A stretch of DNA of 64,000 nt from Sphingomonas oligophenolica (GCF_006438955.1 NZ_RCZK01000003.1:124001-188000); one strand, 5' to 3'. Counted from the stretch's first letter, positions 1 through 10,102 are shown. The notes: generated by a model not told the origin, from the letters alone. Numbers and translations: made by a program.

Positions 1-1279
1 TCTTCAACTGGATGATCCGGCGATCGAGCGTCTCGATTTCCTCGGGCTTGCTTTCGACCTCCATGCGGATGCGCGATGCGGCCTCGTCCATCAGGTCGAT
101 TGCCTTGTCCGGGAGGAAGCGGTCGGTGATGTAGCGGTTGCTGAGCGTTGCCGCGGCGACGAGCGAGGCATCGGTGATGCGGACGCCGTGGTGGAGTTCG
201 TAGCGGTCCTTGAGCCCGCGCAGGATGCTGATCGTGTCCTCGACGGTGGGTTCGCCGACGAAGACGGGCTGGAAGCGGCGCTGGAGCGCGGGGTCTTTCT
301 CGACATATTTGCGATATTCATCGAGCGTCGTCGCGCCGACGCAATGGAGTTCGCCGCGGGCGAGCGCGGGCTTGAGGAGGTTGCCCGCATCCATCGCGCC
401 TTCGGATTTCCCCGCGCCGATCAGCTGGTGCATCTCGTCGATGAACAGGACGATGTCGCCGTCGGCGGCCTTCACCTCGTCGAGCACGCCCTTGAGCCGC
501 TCCTCGAATTCGCCGCGATATTTCGCGCCCGCGATCAGCGCGCCCATGTCGAGCGACATCAGTGTGCGGCCCTTGAGCGTGTCGGGCACGTCGCCGTTGG
601 CGATGCGTAGCGCGAGTCCTTCCGCGATTGCGGTTTTACCCACGCCGGGTTCGCCGATCAGCGCGGGGTTGTTTTTGGTGCGGCGCGCGAGAATCTGGAT
701 GGTGCGGCGGATTTCCTCGTCGCGGCCGATCACGGGGTCGAGCTTGCCGTCGCGCGCCGCCTGCGTGAGGTCGCGTGCAAATTTCTTGAGCGCGTCGTAG
801 CGATCCTCGGCCGAGGCGGTGTCGGCGGTGCGGCCGCCGCGCAGGTCGTTGATCGCGGCGTTGAGTTTTTCGGGGGTCGCGCCCGCTGCCTTCAAGGCCT
901 TGCCTGCGGCGGCGTTCAGCCCGAGCGCGAGCGCGACGAGCAGGCGTTCGACGGTCACGTAGCTGTCGCCCGCCTTAGCCGCGATCTGTTCGGCGGAATC
1001 GAGGACGCGAACCGCGTCATTATCGAGCCCTGGGGTCTGCTGCGCGCCCGAGCCCGAGACCGCGGGGATCTTGCTCAGGGCGAGGTCCGTCTCGCTGGTC
1101 GCCTTGCGCGCGTCGCCCCCCGCGGCGGTGACGAGCCCCGCGGCCATGCCCTGGTCGTCCTCGAGCAGCGCCTTCAACAGATGTTCGGGGGCGATCCGCT
1201 GGTGGTTCATCCGGATCGCGACGGTCTGCGCCGACTGGAGGAAGCCCTTGGCGCGGTCGGTGAATTTTTCGAGGTTCAT
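1..1279 (-). CDS. clpB: ATP-dependent chaperone ClpB, N-terminal part (gene runs off the left edge)
   Basis: ClpB is a cytoplasmic AAA+ disaggregase that works with DnaK/GrpE to resolubilise aggregated proteins. About 426 residues are visible, starting [13 protein letters not shown]. The Clp N-domain (residues ~1-145) includes the [16 protein letters not shown] repeat. NBD1 follows, with Walker A GEPGVGKT, the [22 protein letters not shown] segment split by the Walker B acids, and the [11 protein letters not shown] sensor region. The visible part ends in the start of the coiled-coil middle domain ([12 protein letters not shown]). NBD2 lies outside the window. The start is the ATG at 1279. There is no visible heat-shock promoter in the short spacer to the divergent acylase gene, which holds a palindromic repeat instead. 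Confidence 0.95.
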   Translation of the reverse strand, partial: MNLEKFTDRAKGFLQSAQTVAIRMNHQRIAPEHLLKALLEDDQGMAAGLVTAAGGDARKATSETDLALSKIPAVSGSGAQQTPGLDNDAVRVLDSAEQIAAKAGDSYVTVERLLVALALGLNAAAGKALKAAGATPEKLNAAINDLRGGRTADTASAEDRYDALKKFARDLTQAARDGKLDPVIGRDEEIRRTIQILARRTKNNPALIGEPGVGKTAIAEGLALRIANGDVPDTLKGRTLMSLDMGALIAGAKYRGEFEERLKGVLDEVKAADGDIVLFIDEMHQLIGAGKSEGAMDAGNLLKPALARGELHCVGATTLDEYRKYVEKDPALQRRFQPVFVGEPTVEDTISILRGLKDRYELHHGVRITDASLVAAATLSNRYITDRFLPDKAIDLMDEAASRIRMEVESKPEEIETLDRRIIQLK

Positions 1280-1342
1280 GTGATGTCCCTAGTTCTGCGC
1301 CCGCTAAATAGTGTTGCATTTCGGCAACACAAGTCTTTTGCG

Positions 1343-1436
1343 GTCATGCCGGACTTGTTCCGGCATCCATCGTGCCGCACGATCGAATAGACGGCAGTTT
1401 GCGGGACGATAGACCCCGGAACAAGTCCGGGGTGAC
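1343..1436. repeat. Compound palindromic intergenic repeat (REP/BIME-like)
   Basis: Two short palindromes face each other. The left one (1345-1365) has stem ATGCCGGA/TCCGGCAT and loop CTTGT. The right one (1413-1433) has stem ACCCCGGA/TCCGGGGT and loop ACAAG, so the two loops are complementary. Between them an 11-base pair of arms (1369-1379 and 1400-1410) pairs with one mismatch, so the whole 94 bp can fold as one long inverted repeat. A single shortened copy occurs at 52725-52752. Such elements are dispersed in sphingomonad genomes as I recall. No protein is encoded. Confidence 0.7.
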
Positions 1437-1449
1437 GGAGGGGACGCTG

Positions 1450-3576
1450 ATGCTGCGTAAAATCGGAATCGGCGTATTTGTCGTCATCGTCGTGGTCCTG
1501 ATCGGCCTCGCGACGTGGGAGCCGTTGACCGCGCATCGCGTCGCCGCGCCGCCCGCGCACCGCTACGACAGCGTCATCGCGCGCGACGATTTCGGGGTGC
1601 CGCATATCTTCGGGAAGACCGATCCCGACGTCGCCTATGGCATCGGCTACGCGCATGCCGAGGACGATTTTTGGACGCTGCAGCAGGTGCTCGCGATGGT
1701 GCGTGGGCGCGAGGGGGCGTTGCTGGGGGGCGACGGCGCGAAGATCGATTTCGCCGCGCATCTGCTCGGTGCGCGCACCACGGTCGATCGCGATTACATG
1801 AAGCAGCCCGCCGACGTGCGGCTGCTGCTCGACGGTTATGCGAGCGGCGTCAACGCCTATGCGCGGCGGCATCCGGGGGAAGTGAAGCTCGCCAAGCTGT
1901 TCCCGGTCGACGGGCGCGATGTCGCAACCGGGTTCGTGGTGCGATCGCCGTTCTTCTATGGCCTCGATGGCGTGCTCGGCGCGCTGGTCGGCAACAAGCC
2001 GTTGCCGCCCGAGACCGCGGGGGCGGTGCCCGACGCGCCCGATCCGGCGGTGCTGCCCGCCGAGGGGACTATGAACGGATCAAACGCGTTCGTCGTCGCC
2101 CCGAAGCGATCGGCGGACGGGTTCACCCGGCTGGTGTCGAATTCGCACCAGCCGTGGTCGGGGGGCGAGGCATGGTACGAACTTGTGGTCCATTCTGGTC
2201 AGGGCTGGGATTTCGCGGGTGCGACCTTTCCCGGCGCGCCCTATCCGTTGCTCGGGCATAACCGCACGCTGGGTTGGACCAACACCGTCGACCGCCCCGA
2301 TGTGGTCGATATCTACAAGCTGACGCTCAACAAGGCGGGCGATGCCTATCGGTTCGACGGGCGGTGGCGGACGCTCGAAACGCAGCGGGTGTGGTTGCCG
2401 GTGAAATTATGGGGGCCATTCGTCCTGCCGGTGCCCAAGACACTCTATCGCAGCATCCAGGGGCCGGTGATCGTCAACGACAGCGGCGCCTATGCGATTC
2501 GCTACGGCGGCGCGGACCAGCTCAGGATGGTCGAGCAATATTACCGGCTCAATCGCGCGCACAATGGGAGCGAATGGAGCGCGGCGATGGCGTTGCGCGG
2601 GGTGCCGGGGACGAACTTCCTCTACGCCGACGCGACCGGGCGGATCGCCTATGTCTACAATGCGAGCTTTCCCAACCGGAAACCGGGCTATGATTACGCG
2701 CATGTCCTGCCGGGCGACACCTCGGCGGATTATGCGCCGGGGACGGTGGCCTATGCGGCGTATCCCAAGAACATCGATCCACGATCGGGCTTCCTGATCA
2801 ACGCCAACAACACGCCGTATCAGGCGGCGGGCGCGGGGAGCGAGATCGCGCCGCAGCCACCGTTGCTGGGGGTTGAGACCGACACCACCAACCGCGGCAC
2901 CCGCGCGCTCGAACTGATGGGCGCGGATCGATCGATCAGCGCCGCCGACCTGTACGGCATCAAATATGATACCGGCATTGCGCGCGACGGGTGGGCGGGA
3001 CGCTGGTTCCGCGACATCATGGCGGCACCCGATCGCGGCGATGCCGGGGTGCGGGCGGCCAAGGCGGTGCTCGCGAAATGGGACTGGAACCTCGACGGGC
3101 GTGGCCCCGCCGATGCGATGGCCGCGATCCTGATGCGCGCGGGGCAGAAATGGCATTACCAGCGGCAGCCCGAACTCGATCCGCATGACGAACTCGCCAA
3201 GGCGGCGGCGTATCTGAAGGAGCATTTCGGGCGGATCGACGTGCCGCTCGGCACCGTATTGCGGTTGCGCCACGGGAAAGTCGACTTGCCGATGGACGGC
3301 GGGCCAGAGGTGCTGCGCGCGGCGTCGTTGTGGGACGAGGCCCCCGACGGGCGGCTGGTGGTGAAGCATGGCGACAGCTTCATCATGTTCATGGCGTGGG
3401 ACCGGCAGGGGCGTGTGTCGTCACGCTCGATCCAGCCATATGGCGCGGCGACGACGCGGCCGGATTCGCCGCATTATGCCGATCAGGCGCCGTTGTTCGT
3501 CAAGCATCAATTGAAGCCGGTATGGTTCTATCCTGCTGATCTGAAGCAACATGTCGAGCGGGTTTATCGACCCTGA
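1450..3576 (+). CDS. Penicillin acylase family protein (Ntn hydrolase)
   Basis: This is a 708-residue secreted or membrane-anchored amidase of the penicillin G acylase / acylhomoserine-lactone acylase superfamily. One hydrophobic N-terminal helix (IGIGVFVVIVVVLIGLA) serves as signal or anchor. The alpha-subunit motif YGIGYAHAEDDFWTLQQ is present. The predicted autocatalytic N-nucleophile is Ser211 in NGSNAFVV, after which the precursor would be cut into alpha and beta chains. Further family motifs are NSHQPW, GHNRTLGWTNT and NANNTPY. I chose the ATG at 1450 because GGAGGGG sits 7 bases upstream; an in-frame GTG at 1372 would translate the palindromic repeat. The substrate (beta-lactam, N-acyl-homoserine lactone or other amide) cannot be told from sequence. 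Confidence 0.88.
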   Translation: MLRKIGIGVFVVIVVVLIGLATWEPLTAHRVAAPPAHRYDSVIARDDFGVPHIFGKTDPDVAYGIGYAHAEDDFWTLQQVLAMVRGREGALLGGDGAKIDFAAHLLGARTTVDRDYMKQPADVRLLLDGYASGVNAYARRHPGEVKLAKLFPVDGRDVATGFVVRSPFFYGLDGVLGALVGNKPLPPETAGAVPDAPDPAVLPAEGTMNGSNAFVVAPKRSADGFTRLVSNSHQPWSGGEAWYELVVHSGQGWDFAGATFPGAPYPLLGHNRTLGWTNTVDRPDVVDIYKLTLNKAGDAYRFDGRWRTLETQRVWLPVKLWGPFVLPVPKTLYRSIQGPVIVNDSGAYAIRYGGADQLRMVEQYYRLNRAHNGSEWSAAMALRGVPGTNFLYADATGRIAYVYNASFPNRKPGYDYAHVLPGDTSADYAPGTVAYAAYPKNIDPRSGFLINANNTPYQAAGAGSEIAPQPPLLGVETDTTNRGTRALELMGADRSISAADLYGIKYDTGIARDGWAGRWFRDIMAAPDRGDAGVRAAKAVLAKWDWNLDGRGPADAMAAILMRAGQKWHYQRQPELDPHDELAKAAAYLKEHFGRIDVPLGTVLRLRHGKVDLPMDGGPEVLRAASLWDEAPDGRLVVKHGDSFIMFMAWDRQGRVSSRSIQPYGAATTRPDSPHYADQAPLFVKHQLKPVWFYPADLKQHVERVYRP

Positions 3577-3581
3577 CCCGG

Positions 3582-3609
3582 TTGCCGGTTCGGATTCCGC
3601 TGCTATAGT
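3582..3609 (+). promoter_or_regulatory. Candidate promoter of the M16 peptidase gene
   Basis: A TTGCCG (3582-3587) and a TATAGT (3604-3609) are separated by 16 bases and lie just upstream of the M16 peptidase start. The spacing and -10 fit a housekeeping sigma promoter. No other support. Confidence 0.35.
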
Positions 3610-3641
3610 CCGATAGTACAGTATAAAAAACGGGGATGTTC

Positions 3642-6518
3642 ATGACGAAGACGATCGCGCTCGCCAGTGTTGCTTTGCTGGCGCTGACCGCGCCGCTCGC
3701 GGCGCAGACGGCCAAGAACGCGGCTGGCACGACGACCGCTGCCACGCTGCCGCAGGGTGCGCCGGTCGCGGCGCTCGTCCGCGACATCGACATTCCCTAT
3801 CAGCAGTTCACGCTGAAAAACGGGCTGCGCGTCGTCGTCCACACCGATCGCAAGGCTCCCGTCGTCGCGGTGTCGGTGTGGTATCATATCGGGTCGAAGG
3901 ACGAGCCCAAGGGCCGTACCGGATTCGCGCATCTGTTCGAACATCTGATGTTCGGCGGCTCCGAGAACAGTGACCAGAGCTGGTTCCAGCCGATGCAGGC
4001 GATCGGCGCGACCGGGCTGAACGGCACGACCTATTTCGACCGGACCAATTATTTCGAGACGGTACCGCGCGGCGCGCTCGATACCGCGCTGTTTCTCGAA
4101 AGCGACCGGATGGGGCATCTGCTCGGCGCGGTGACGCAATCGAAGCTCGATATCCAGCGCGGCGTCGTCCAGAACGAGAAGCGCGGCAACGACAACCAGC
4201 CCGGCGGCCTGGTCAACTACAAGGTGCTCGAAACGCTGTTCCCCGACGGGCATCCGTACCAGCATTCGACGATTGGCTCGATGGCCGACCTCGACACCGC
4301 GAGCCTGGCCGACGTAAAGGGCTGGTTTCGCCAGCATTACGGGCCGAACAACGCGGTGCTGGTGCTGGCGGGCGACATCGACGTCGCCGCGGCGCGCCCG
4401 CTGGTCGAGAAATATTTCGGCGACATCCCGATGGGGCCGAAGAACGAGCCGACGCTGGCGGCGGTACCGACGCTGAAGCAGCGCATCGACCTGACGTTCA
4501 AGGACCAGGTCGCGAACACCACGGTAACGCGGACCTGGGCGATTCCGGGCATGCTCGACAAGGACGCCCCCGCGCTCGACGTGGCGGCGAGCATCATCGG
4601 CGGGCTCGACAGCAGCCGACTCGAAACGTCGCTGGTGCGCGGTAGCAAGATGGCGGTCAGCGTCTCGGCGGGGGCGCAGTCGTTCGAGCGCGTCGGTCGA
4701 TTCGTCGTCAGCGCGGTGGTGACCCCGGGGCAGGACCCCAAGGCGGTCGGCGCGGCGATCGACGCTGCGGTCGCCGACTTCATCCGGACCGGGCCGACCG
4801 AGGCGGAATTGCGGCGTGCCAAGACCAGCGACATCGCGCAGACGATCCGCGGGCTTGAGGAGGTCGGCGGGTTCGGCGGCAAGGCGGTCGCGCTGGCGAC
4901 CGGCGCGGTCTATGCCGATGATCCCGGCTTCGCGAAAAAGCAGCTCGCGGCCGAGGCGGCACTGACTCCGGCGCAGGTCAAGGCGGCGGCGGCGAAATGG
5001 CTGTCGCGCCCGGTGCTCGCCTACACGCTCGAACCCGGCGAGCGCGGCGCGTATCAGGAAGCCGCCAGCGTGACTGCGGGCAACCAGGCGGCGAGTGCGC
5101 CGATGAAGGCCGCGCCGGGGGCCGAAGGTCCGGCACCCGTCGCGCGGGGCGCGATTCCGACGCCGACGATGACCGCCGACCTGCAGTTCCCGACGATCGA
5201 GCACGCCAAGCTGGCGAACGGCATCGAGGTCGCATTCGCGCGTCGCGCGGCGGTGCCCGTCGTCAACGTCGCGATCGATTTCGACGCGGGAAATGCCGCC
5301 GATCCCAAGAGCAAGCTCGGCACCCAGGCGCTGATGCTCAAGCTGCTCAAACAGGGCACCGATCGCTACAACTCGGAACAGATCGCGCAGGCCGAGGAGA
5401 ACCTCGGCGCGAACATCAGCGCTAGCGCGACGATGGACCGGACCAAGGTCGAGCTGTCGGCGCTCACCCCGAACCTTGCCGCCTCACTCGACCTGATGGC
5501 GGGAATCGTCCGCGACGCCGCGTTCCGCCCCGCGGATATCGAGCGGGTGCGCGGGCAGCAGCTCGCGAGCATCGCGGCGGAGACCAAGCAGCCGGTGCCG
5601 CTGGCGCTGCGCGTGCTGCCGCCGATCCTGTACGGCGCGAAGAGCCCCTATGGCGTGCCGTTCACCGGCACCGGCAATCCCGCCGCGGTCGCGTCGGTGA
5701 CGCAGGGCGACATCAAGGCGTTCCAGAACGACTGGCTGCGCCCCGACAAGGCCAAGATCTTCGTCGTCGGCGATACCGCTCTCAAGACGCTGATGCCGCT
5801 GCTCGAAAAGAGCTTCGGCGACTGGCGCGCGAGCGGCACCGCACCGACCAAGGATTTTTCGGGCACGCTGCCCGAATCCAAGGGTCGAATCGTCGTCATC
5901 GACCGGCCCAACACGCCGCAATCGCTGATTTTCGCAGGCGTGCTGACGCCTGAAAAGGGGACCGACGATCTGGTCCCGCTCGACCAGGCGAACGACGTGC
6001 TCGGCGGTAGCTTCCTGTCACGGCTTAATATGGACCTGCGCGAAACCAAACATTGGTCCTATGGCGTCCAGGGGCTGCTCTTCACGGTGCAGCATACCGT
6101 GCCGTACATGATCTACGCGCCGGTGCAGGCCGACCAGACCGGGCCGTCGATCGCGGCGCTGCGTGGCCAGATCGCGAGCTTCATCGGCGATAAAGGCGTG
6201 ACGCCTGCCGAACTCACGCGAACGATCTCGGGATCGATCAACGAGCTGCCCGGGCGCTTCGAATCGGGGTCGGCGGTGCTGTCCGCGATGGAGAGCAACG
6301 ACGTCTATGGCCGCCCCGACGATTATTACACCAAGCTGCCCGGTCGGCTGCGCGCGCTGACCACGAGCGAACTCGACGCGGCGGCGAAATCGGCGATCGA
6401 TCCGGCCAAGATCACCTGGGTCGTGATCGGCGACAGTGCCAAGATCAAGCCGCAGCTTGACACGCTGGGGCTGCCGGTCGAGGTGTTGCCCGCCGCCGCG
6501 GTGATGGGCGGCAAGTGA
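3642..6518 (+). CDS. M16 family zinc metallopeptidase, two-domain (pitrilysin/insulinase type)
   Basis: A secreted protein of about 958 residues made of two M16 halves. The N-terminal half carries the inverted zinc motif HLFEH about 100 residues in and a second acidic ligand region (QNEKRGNDNQ), so it is predicted catalytic. The second half (from about residue 510, LANGIEVAFARRAAVPVV) lacks HxxEH and should be the inactive partner that closes the chamber. The signal peptide TKTIALASVALLALTAPLAAQ is clear, so it acts in the periplasm or at the outer membrane on peptides. ATG codons at 3636 and 3642 are both possible. GGGG at 3632-3635 is better spaced for 3642. Lies 65 bp downstream of the acylase gene. 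Confidence 0.92.
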   Translation: MTKTIALASVALLALTAPLAAQTAKNAAGTTTAATLPQGAPVAALVRDIDIPYQQFTLKNGLRVVVHTDRKAPVVAVSVWYHIGSKDEPKGRTGFAHLFEHLMFGGSENSDQSWFQPMQAIGATGLNGTTYFDRTNYFETVPRGALDTALFLESDRMGHLLGAVTQSKLDIQRGVVQNEKRGNDNQPGGLVNYKVLETLFPDGHPYQHSTIGSMADLDTASLADVKGWFRQHYGPNNAVLVLAGDIDVAAARPLVEKYFGDIPMGPKNEPTLAAVPTLKQRIDLTFKDQVANTTVTRTWAIPGMLDKDAPALDVAASIIGGLDSSRLETSLVRGSKMAVSVSAGAQSFERVGRFVVSAVVTPGQDPKAVGAAIDAAVADFIRTGPTEAELRRAKTSDIAQTIRGLEEVGGFGGKAVALATGAVYADDPGFAKKQLAAEAALTPAQVKAAAAKWLSRPVLAYTLEPGERGAYQEAASVTAGNQAASAPMKAAPGAEGPAPVARGAIPTPTMTADLQFPTIEHAKLANGIEVAFARRAAVPVVNVAIDFDAGNAADPKSKLGTQALMLKLLKQGTDRYNSEQIAQAEENLGANISASATMDRTKVELSALTPNLAASLDLMAGIVRDAAFRPADIERVRGQQLASIAAETKQPVPLALRVLPPILYGAKSPYGVPFTGTGNPAAVASVTQGDIKAFQNDWLRPDKAKIFVVGDTALKTLMPLLEKSFGDWRASGTAPTKDFSGTLPESKGRIVVIDRPNTPQSLIFAGVLTPEKGTDDLVPLDQANDVLGGSFLSRLNMDLRETKHWSYGVQGLLFTVQHTVPYMIYAPVQADQTGPSIAALRGQIASFIGDKGVTPAELTRTISGSINELPGRFESGSAVLSAMESNDVYGRPDDYYTKLPGRLRALTTSELDAAAKSAIDPAKITWVVIGDSAKIKPQLDTLGLPVEVLPAAAVMGGK

Positions 6519-6543
6519 TTTTCAAGCCACTGGAGAGAATGTG

Positions 6544-6843
6544 ATGGCGGACGTCGACGGCACCTGGGATTGCGTGGTCAAATCGCCCTTGGGCGACCAG
6601 AAGATGACGCTGACGGTGAAGACCGCGGGCGACAAATGGTCGGGCACCGTCTCGGGCGCGATGGGATCGAGCGATCTGGGCGGTGACGCCGACGGCGAGA
6701 CGATCAGCTGGAAGCAGCAGATGACGGTGCCGATGCCGATGACGCTCGATTGCAAGGCGACCGCCGATGGCGACACGATGACCGGGACGGTCGGCGCGGG
6801 CGCGTTCGGCAGCTTTCCGCTGAACGGCACGCGGGTCGGCTGA
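6544..6843 (+). CDS. Small conserved beta-rich protein, function unknown
   Basis: A 99-residue soluble protein (MADVDGTWDCVVKSP...), with no signal peptide, starting 25 bp after the M16 peptidase stop and preceded by GGAGAG. The pattern of short alternating strands (MTLTVKTAGDKWSGTVSG..., FPLNGTRVG) recalls small lipocalin-like or META-like folds seen in sphingomonads, but no catalytic motif is visible. A GTG at 6541 is an alternative start. Probably cotranscribed with the peptidase; an intrinsic terminator follows. Confidence 0.7.
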   Translation: MADVDGTWDCVVKSPLGDQKMTLTVKTAGDKWSGTVSGAMGSSDLGGDADGETISWKQQMTVPMPMTLDCKATADGDTMTGTVGAGAFGSFPLNGTRVG

Positions 6844-6867
6844 GCCGCGATCCGATGACATGATCTG

Positions 6868-6906
6868 ACGGCCCGTCGCTCTTACCCGGAGCGGCGGGCC
6901 GTTTTC
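6868..6906 (+). terminator. Rho-independent terminator after the M16 peptidase operon
   Basis: Arms 6868-6881 and 6889-6902 pair over 14 bases with one mismatch around a 7-base loop and run into TTTTC. It separates the upstream pair from the CocE-type hydrolase. Confidence 0.8.
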
Positions 6907-6922
6907 GTTGGGGGATAAACCG

Positions 6923-8827
6923 ATGATCCGTACATTGTTCTCCGCCTGCGCGGTGCTCGCGCTCGCTAGCCCTGCGATCGTTGGGCCTGCGCTGGCGCAA
7001 TCGCGCTACGACGAGCGGCCCGCCACGCTCCAGATCCCGACCGCGGGGATGAATTACACGCGGCGCATCGTCGATATCCCGATGCGCGACGGGGTGAAGC
7101 TCCACACCGTGATCCTGACGCCGAGCGGTGCGATCGACGCCGCAATGCTGCTGACGCGAACGCCGTACAATGCCGAGAAACTGTCGCGGAATAGCAATTC
7201 GGGCGATCTCGGCACCGCGCTCTACGGCTATGACAACGCGACCGACGTGATCGTCGACGGCGGCTATATCCGCGTCATCCAGGACGTGCGCGGGATGTAC
7301 GGGTCGCAGGGTATCTACATGATGAACCCTTCGCCCGCGGGGACCAAGTACAATCCGACCAAGACCGACGATTCGACCGACGCCTACGACACGATCGACT
7401 GGCTGGTGAAGAACGTGAAGCAATCGAACGGGCGCGTCGGCGTGATCGGCATCTCATACGACGGCTACGAGGCGCTGACCCCGCTGATCCACCCGCACCC
7501 CGCGCTGAAGGTCGCGGTGCCGATGAACCCGATGGTCGACGGGTGGCGTGGCGACGACTGGTTCCACAATGGCGCGTTCCGCCAGTTCGGACTCAGCTAT
7601 ATCTGGGAACAGATCGCGAGCCGCGATGTCAGCGTGCCATGGGTGGCGAGCGTCGAGGACCAGTACGACCTCTATCTGCGCGCGGGATCGGCGGGGGCGC
7701 TGGCGAAGCAGCAGGGGCTCGACCAGATCGGATTCTGGAACAAGGTCGCCGCGCACCCGGCGTATGACGATTTCTGGCAGAATCAGGCGATGGACACGCT
7801 GCTCGCCAAGGAACCGCTCACGGTTCCGGTGATGCTGGTCCATTCGCTGTGGGATCAGGAGGATATCTACGGCGCGACCGCGGTCTATCGCGCGCTCGAG
7901 CCCAAGGATGCCAACAACGACATGGTCTATCTGTCGATGGGGCCGTGGCATCATGGCCAGGAGATCGCCGACGGATCGCATCTCGGCGCGATCGACTGGG
8001 GCAGCGATACCGCCAAATGGTGGCGCGGCCACGTGCTTGCGCCGTTCCTCGCGCACTATCTCAAGGACCAGCCGATGGATGTCGCGCCGGTGACCGCGTT
8101 CGAGAGCGGCACCGACGAATGGCAGCGGCTGCAGGCGTGGCCCGCCGCGCCCGCGACGACGCCGCTGTATCTTCAGCCCGGCGGGGCGCTCGGCTTCACC
8201 GCGGCGAGCGGCGCGGCGACCGCGGATTATGTCAGCGATCCCGCGCATCCGGTGCTCTACGAACAGCGGCCCAACGCGCCGCAGGGCTATGACAACAACC
8301 CGTGGCCGACCTGGCTCGCCGATGATCAGCGCGCGGTGTCGACCCGCCCCGACGTGCTGACCTTTACCGGCCCCGTGCTGACCGCGCCGATTACGATCGC
8401 GGGGCAACCGACGGTTCATCTGACCGCGTCGACGAGCGGGACCGATAGCGATTGGGTGGTCAAGCTGATCGACGTCTATCCCGATCAGGTGCCGAGCGAC
8501 CGCAAAATGGGCGGGTATCAATTGGCGGTCGCCATGGACATTTTCCGCGGGCGGTATCGCGAGAGTTTGAGCGAGGCGAAGCCGATCGCTGCTGGCCAGC
8601 CGCTGGCCTATCAATGGGCGCTGCCGACAACCAACCATGTGTTCCTGCCGGGGCACCGGATCATGGTGCAGGTCCAGTCGAGCTGGTTCCCGCTCTACGA
8701 CCGCAACCCGCAGCGCTTCGTGCCGAACATCATGTTCGCGAAACCCGGCGATTACGTGAAGGCGACCCAGCAGGTGACGGTGGCGGGGCCGAATGCGAGC
8801 TATGTGGCGTTGCCGGTGGTGAAATAG
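6923..8827 (+). CDS. CocE/NonD family (S15-type) hydrolase, secreted
   Basis: A 634-residue serine hydrolase of the X-Pro dipeptidyl peptidase / cocaine esterase family. It has a signal peptide (MIRTLFSACAVLALASPAIVG), an alpha/beta-hydrolase core with nucleophile Ser178 in GISYDGYEAL, the acid region HSLWDQEDIYGA, and the catalytic histidine in GPWHHGQ. A C-terminal jelly-roll X-Pro-DAP domain follows (TGPVLTAPITIAGQPTVHLTAS onward). The family cleaves acyl esters or amides, including glutaryl-7-ACA type substrates; the natural substrate is unknown. The start at 6923 has GGGGAT 7 bases upstream; an in-frame TTG at 6908 lies inside the preceding terminator. Three hydrolases of different folds follow one another here (acylase, M16, S15). 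Confidence 0.9.
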   Translation: MIRTLFSACAVLALASPAIVGPALAQSRYDERPATLQIPTAGMNYTRRIVDIPMRDGVKLHTVILTPSGAIDAAMLLTRTPYNAEKLSRNSNSGDLGTALYGYDNATDVIVDGGYIRVIQDVRGMYGSQGIYMMNPSPAGTKYNPTKTDDSTDAYDTIDWLVKNVKQSNGRVGVIGISYDGYEALTPLIHPHPALKVAVPMNPMVDGWRGDDWFHNGAFRQFGLSYIWEQIASRDVSVPWVASVEDQYDLYLRAGSAGALAKQQGLDQIGFWNKVAAHPAYDDFWQNQAMDTLLAKEPLTVPVMLVHSLWDQEDIYGATAVYRALEPKDANNDMVYLSMGPWHHGQEIADGSHLGAIDWGSDTAKWWRGHVLAPFLAHYLKDQPMDVAPVTAFESGTDEWQRLQAWPAAPATTPLYLQPGGALGFTAASGAATADYVSDPAHPVLYEQRPNAPQGYDNNPWPTWLADDQRAVSTRPDVLTFTGPVLTAPITIAGQPTVHLTASTSGTDSDWVVKLIDVYPDQVPSDRKMGGYQLAVAMDIFRGRYRESLSEAKPIAAGQPLAYQWALPTTNHVFLPGHRIMVQVQSSWFPLYDRNPQRFVPNIMFAKPGDYVKATQQVTVAGPNASYVALPVVK

Positions 8828-8833
8828 CAGATA

Positions 8834-8856
8834 ATCCTCCCCTTGGTGGGGAGGAT
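8834..8856. terminator. Bidirectional hairpin between convergent genes
   Basis: A perfect 9-bp stem (8834-8842 with 8848-8856) around TTGGT lies between the convergent hydrolase and rlmN genes. There is no strong U tract, so function as a terminator is inferred from position. Confidence 0.5.
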
Positions 8857-8860
8857 CATC

Positions 8861-10102
8861 TCATCCTAGCGCGGACAGCTTTTCTTCCGCCTGCCGATCG
8901 AGGTCGGCACGCGACATCTTCTCGCTCGCGGTCTTGAGCTGGCCGCACGCCGCGTCGATGTCGCGCCCGCGGGGGGTGCGGATCGGGGCGGATATGCCCG
9001 CTGCGAAGATGATGTTCGAAAATGCGCGCACCCGTTCCGGGGTCGAGGTGTCGTAGGGCGCGCCGGGCCACGGATTGAACGGGATCAGGTTGACCTTGGC
9101 GGGCAACTGATAGTGTTTGATCAACCGGACGAGCTCGTGCGCTTCGGCATCGCTGTCGTTCTTGTCGCGCAGCATGACATATTCGAACGTGATCCGCCGC
9201 GCGTTGTTCGCGCCGGGATAGTCGGCGCATGCCTGGAGCAGTTCCTCGATCCCGTATTTGCGGTTCAAGGGCACGATCTCGTCGCGGACCTCCTTGGTCA
9301 CCGCGTGGAGCGACACCGCAAGGTTGACCCCGATCTCCGCGCCCGCGCGCGCCATCATCGGGACGACGCCCGACGTACTGAGCGTGATCCGGCGCTTGCT
9401 GAGCGCGAGGCCGTCGCCGTCCATGACGAGTTTGAGCGCGTCGCGGACATTGTCGAAATTGTAGAGCGGCTCGCCCATCCCCATCATCACGATGTTGGTG
9501 AGCATCCGGCCTTCGGGGGTCGACGGCCATTCGCCGAGCGCATCGCGCGCCAGCATCACCTGGCCGACGATCTCGGCGGGGGTCAGGTTGCGGACCAGCC
9601 GCATCGTGCCGGTATGGCAGAAGCGGCAGTTGAGCGTGCAACCAACCTGGCTCGACACGCATAAGGTGCCCCGATCAGCGTCGGGGATGAAGACCATCTC
9701 GTAATCCTGCGCGTCGTCGGACCGGAGCAGCCATTTGCGCGTGCCGTCGGTCGACACCTGCTGCTCGATCACCGCGGGGCGGCTGATGACGAAGCGCTGG
9801 TCGAGCCACGGTTGCATCGTCTTGCTGATGTCCGTCATCAACGAAAAATCGGTGACGCCGCGGTTGTAGATCCAGTGGAACAGCTGTTTCGCGCGCAGCT
9901 TGGCCTGTTTCGCGTCGAGCTGCGAGGTTTCGAGCGCCATCCTGAGATCGAGCTTCGATAGCCCGAGCAGGTCGATCCGCCCATCGCTGCGCGGCACGAA
10001 GGCACGGGGGACGGGCACGGGATCGATATGCCCGGGGATGGGCATCAGGGCCGCGGCGGTCTGCATCGGCGGCACATAGGCGATCCGGGCACGATTTTCC
10101 AT
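8861..10102 (-). CDS. rlmN: Dual-specificity 23S rRNA (A2503) / tRNA (A37) methyltransferase RlmN
   Basis: A 413-residue radical SAM enzyme that adds a methyl group to C2 of adenosine in 23S rRNA and a tRNA subset. The [4Fe-4S] motif CTLNCRFC is present, preceded by QVGCT. Further signatures are [29 protein letters not shown] and [10 protein letters not shown]. The conserved second-cysteine region near the C-terminus reads IDAACGQL. The N-terminal RNA-binding part includes [12 protein letters not shown]. The start at 10102 ([12 protein letters not shown]) is chosen because the upstream extension is low-complexity. A start at MQTAAAL (about 10066) is also possible. Convergent with the S15 hydrolase; divergent from the GFA gene with about 60 bp between starts. 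Confidence 0.95.
   Translation of the reverse strand: MENRARIAYVPPMQTAAALMPIPGHIDPVPVPRAFVPRSDGRIDLLGLSKLDLRMALETSQLDAKQAKLRAKQLFHWIYNRGVTDFSLMTDISKTMQPWLDQRFVISRPAVIEQQVSTDGTRKWLLRSDDAQDYEMVFIPDADRGTLCVSSQVGCTLNCRFCHTGTMRLVRNLTPAEIVGQVMLARDALGEWPSTPEGRMLTNIVMMGMGEPLYNFDNVRDALKLVMDGDGLALSKRRITLSTSGVVPMMARAGAEIGVNLAVSLHAVTKEVRDEIVPLNRKYGIEELLQACADYPGANNARRITFEYVMLRDKNDSDAEAHELVRLIKHYQLPAKVNLIPFNPWPGAPYDTSTPERVRAFSNIIFAAGISAPIRTPRGRDIDAACGQLKTASEKMSRADLDRQAEEKLSALG

Noticed and set aside
3603..5204. 533-codon minus-strand frame opposite the M16 peptidase
   Set aside because: Shadow frame: R/D/H-rich, no family motif, and it covers a gene with a clear zinc site.
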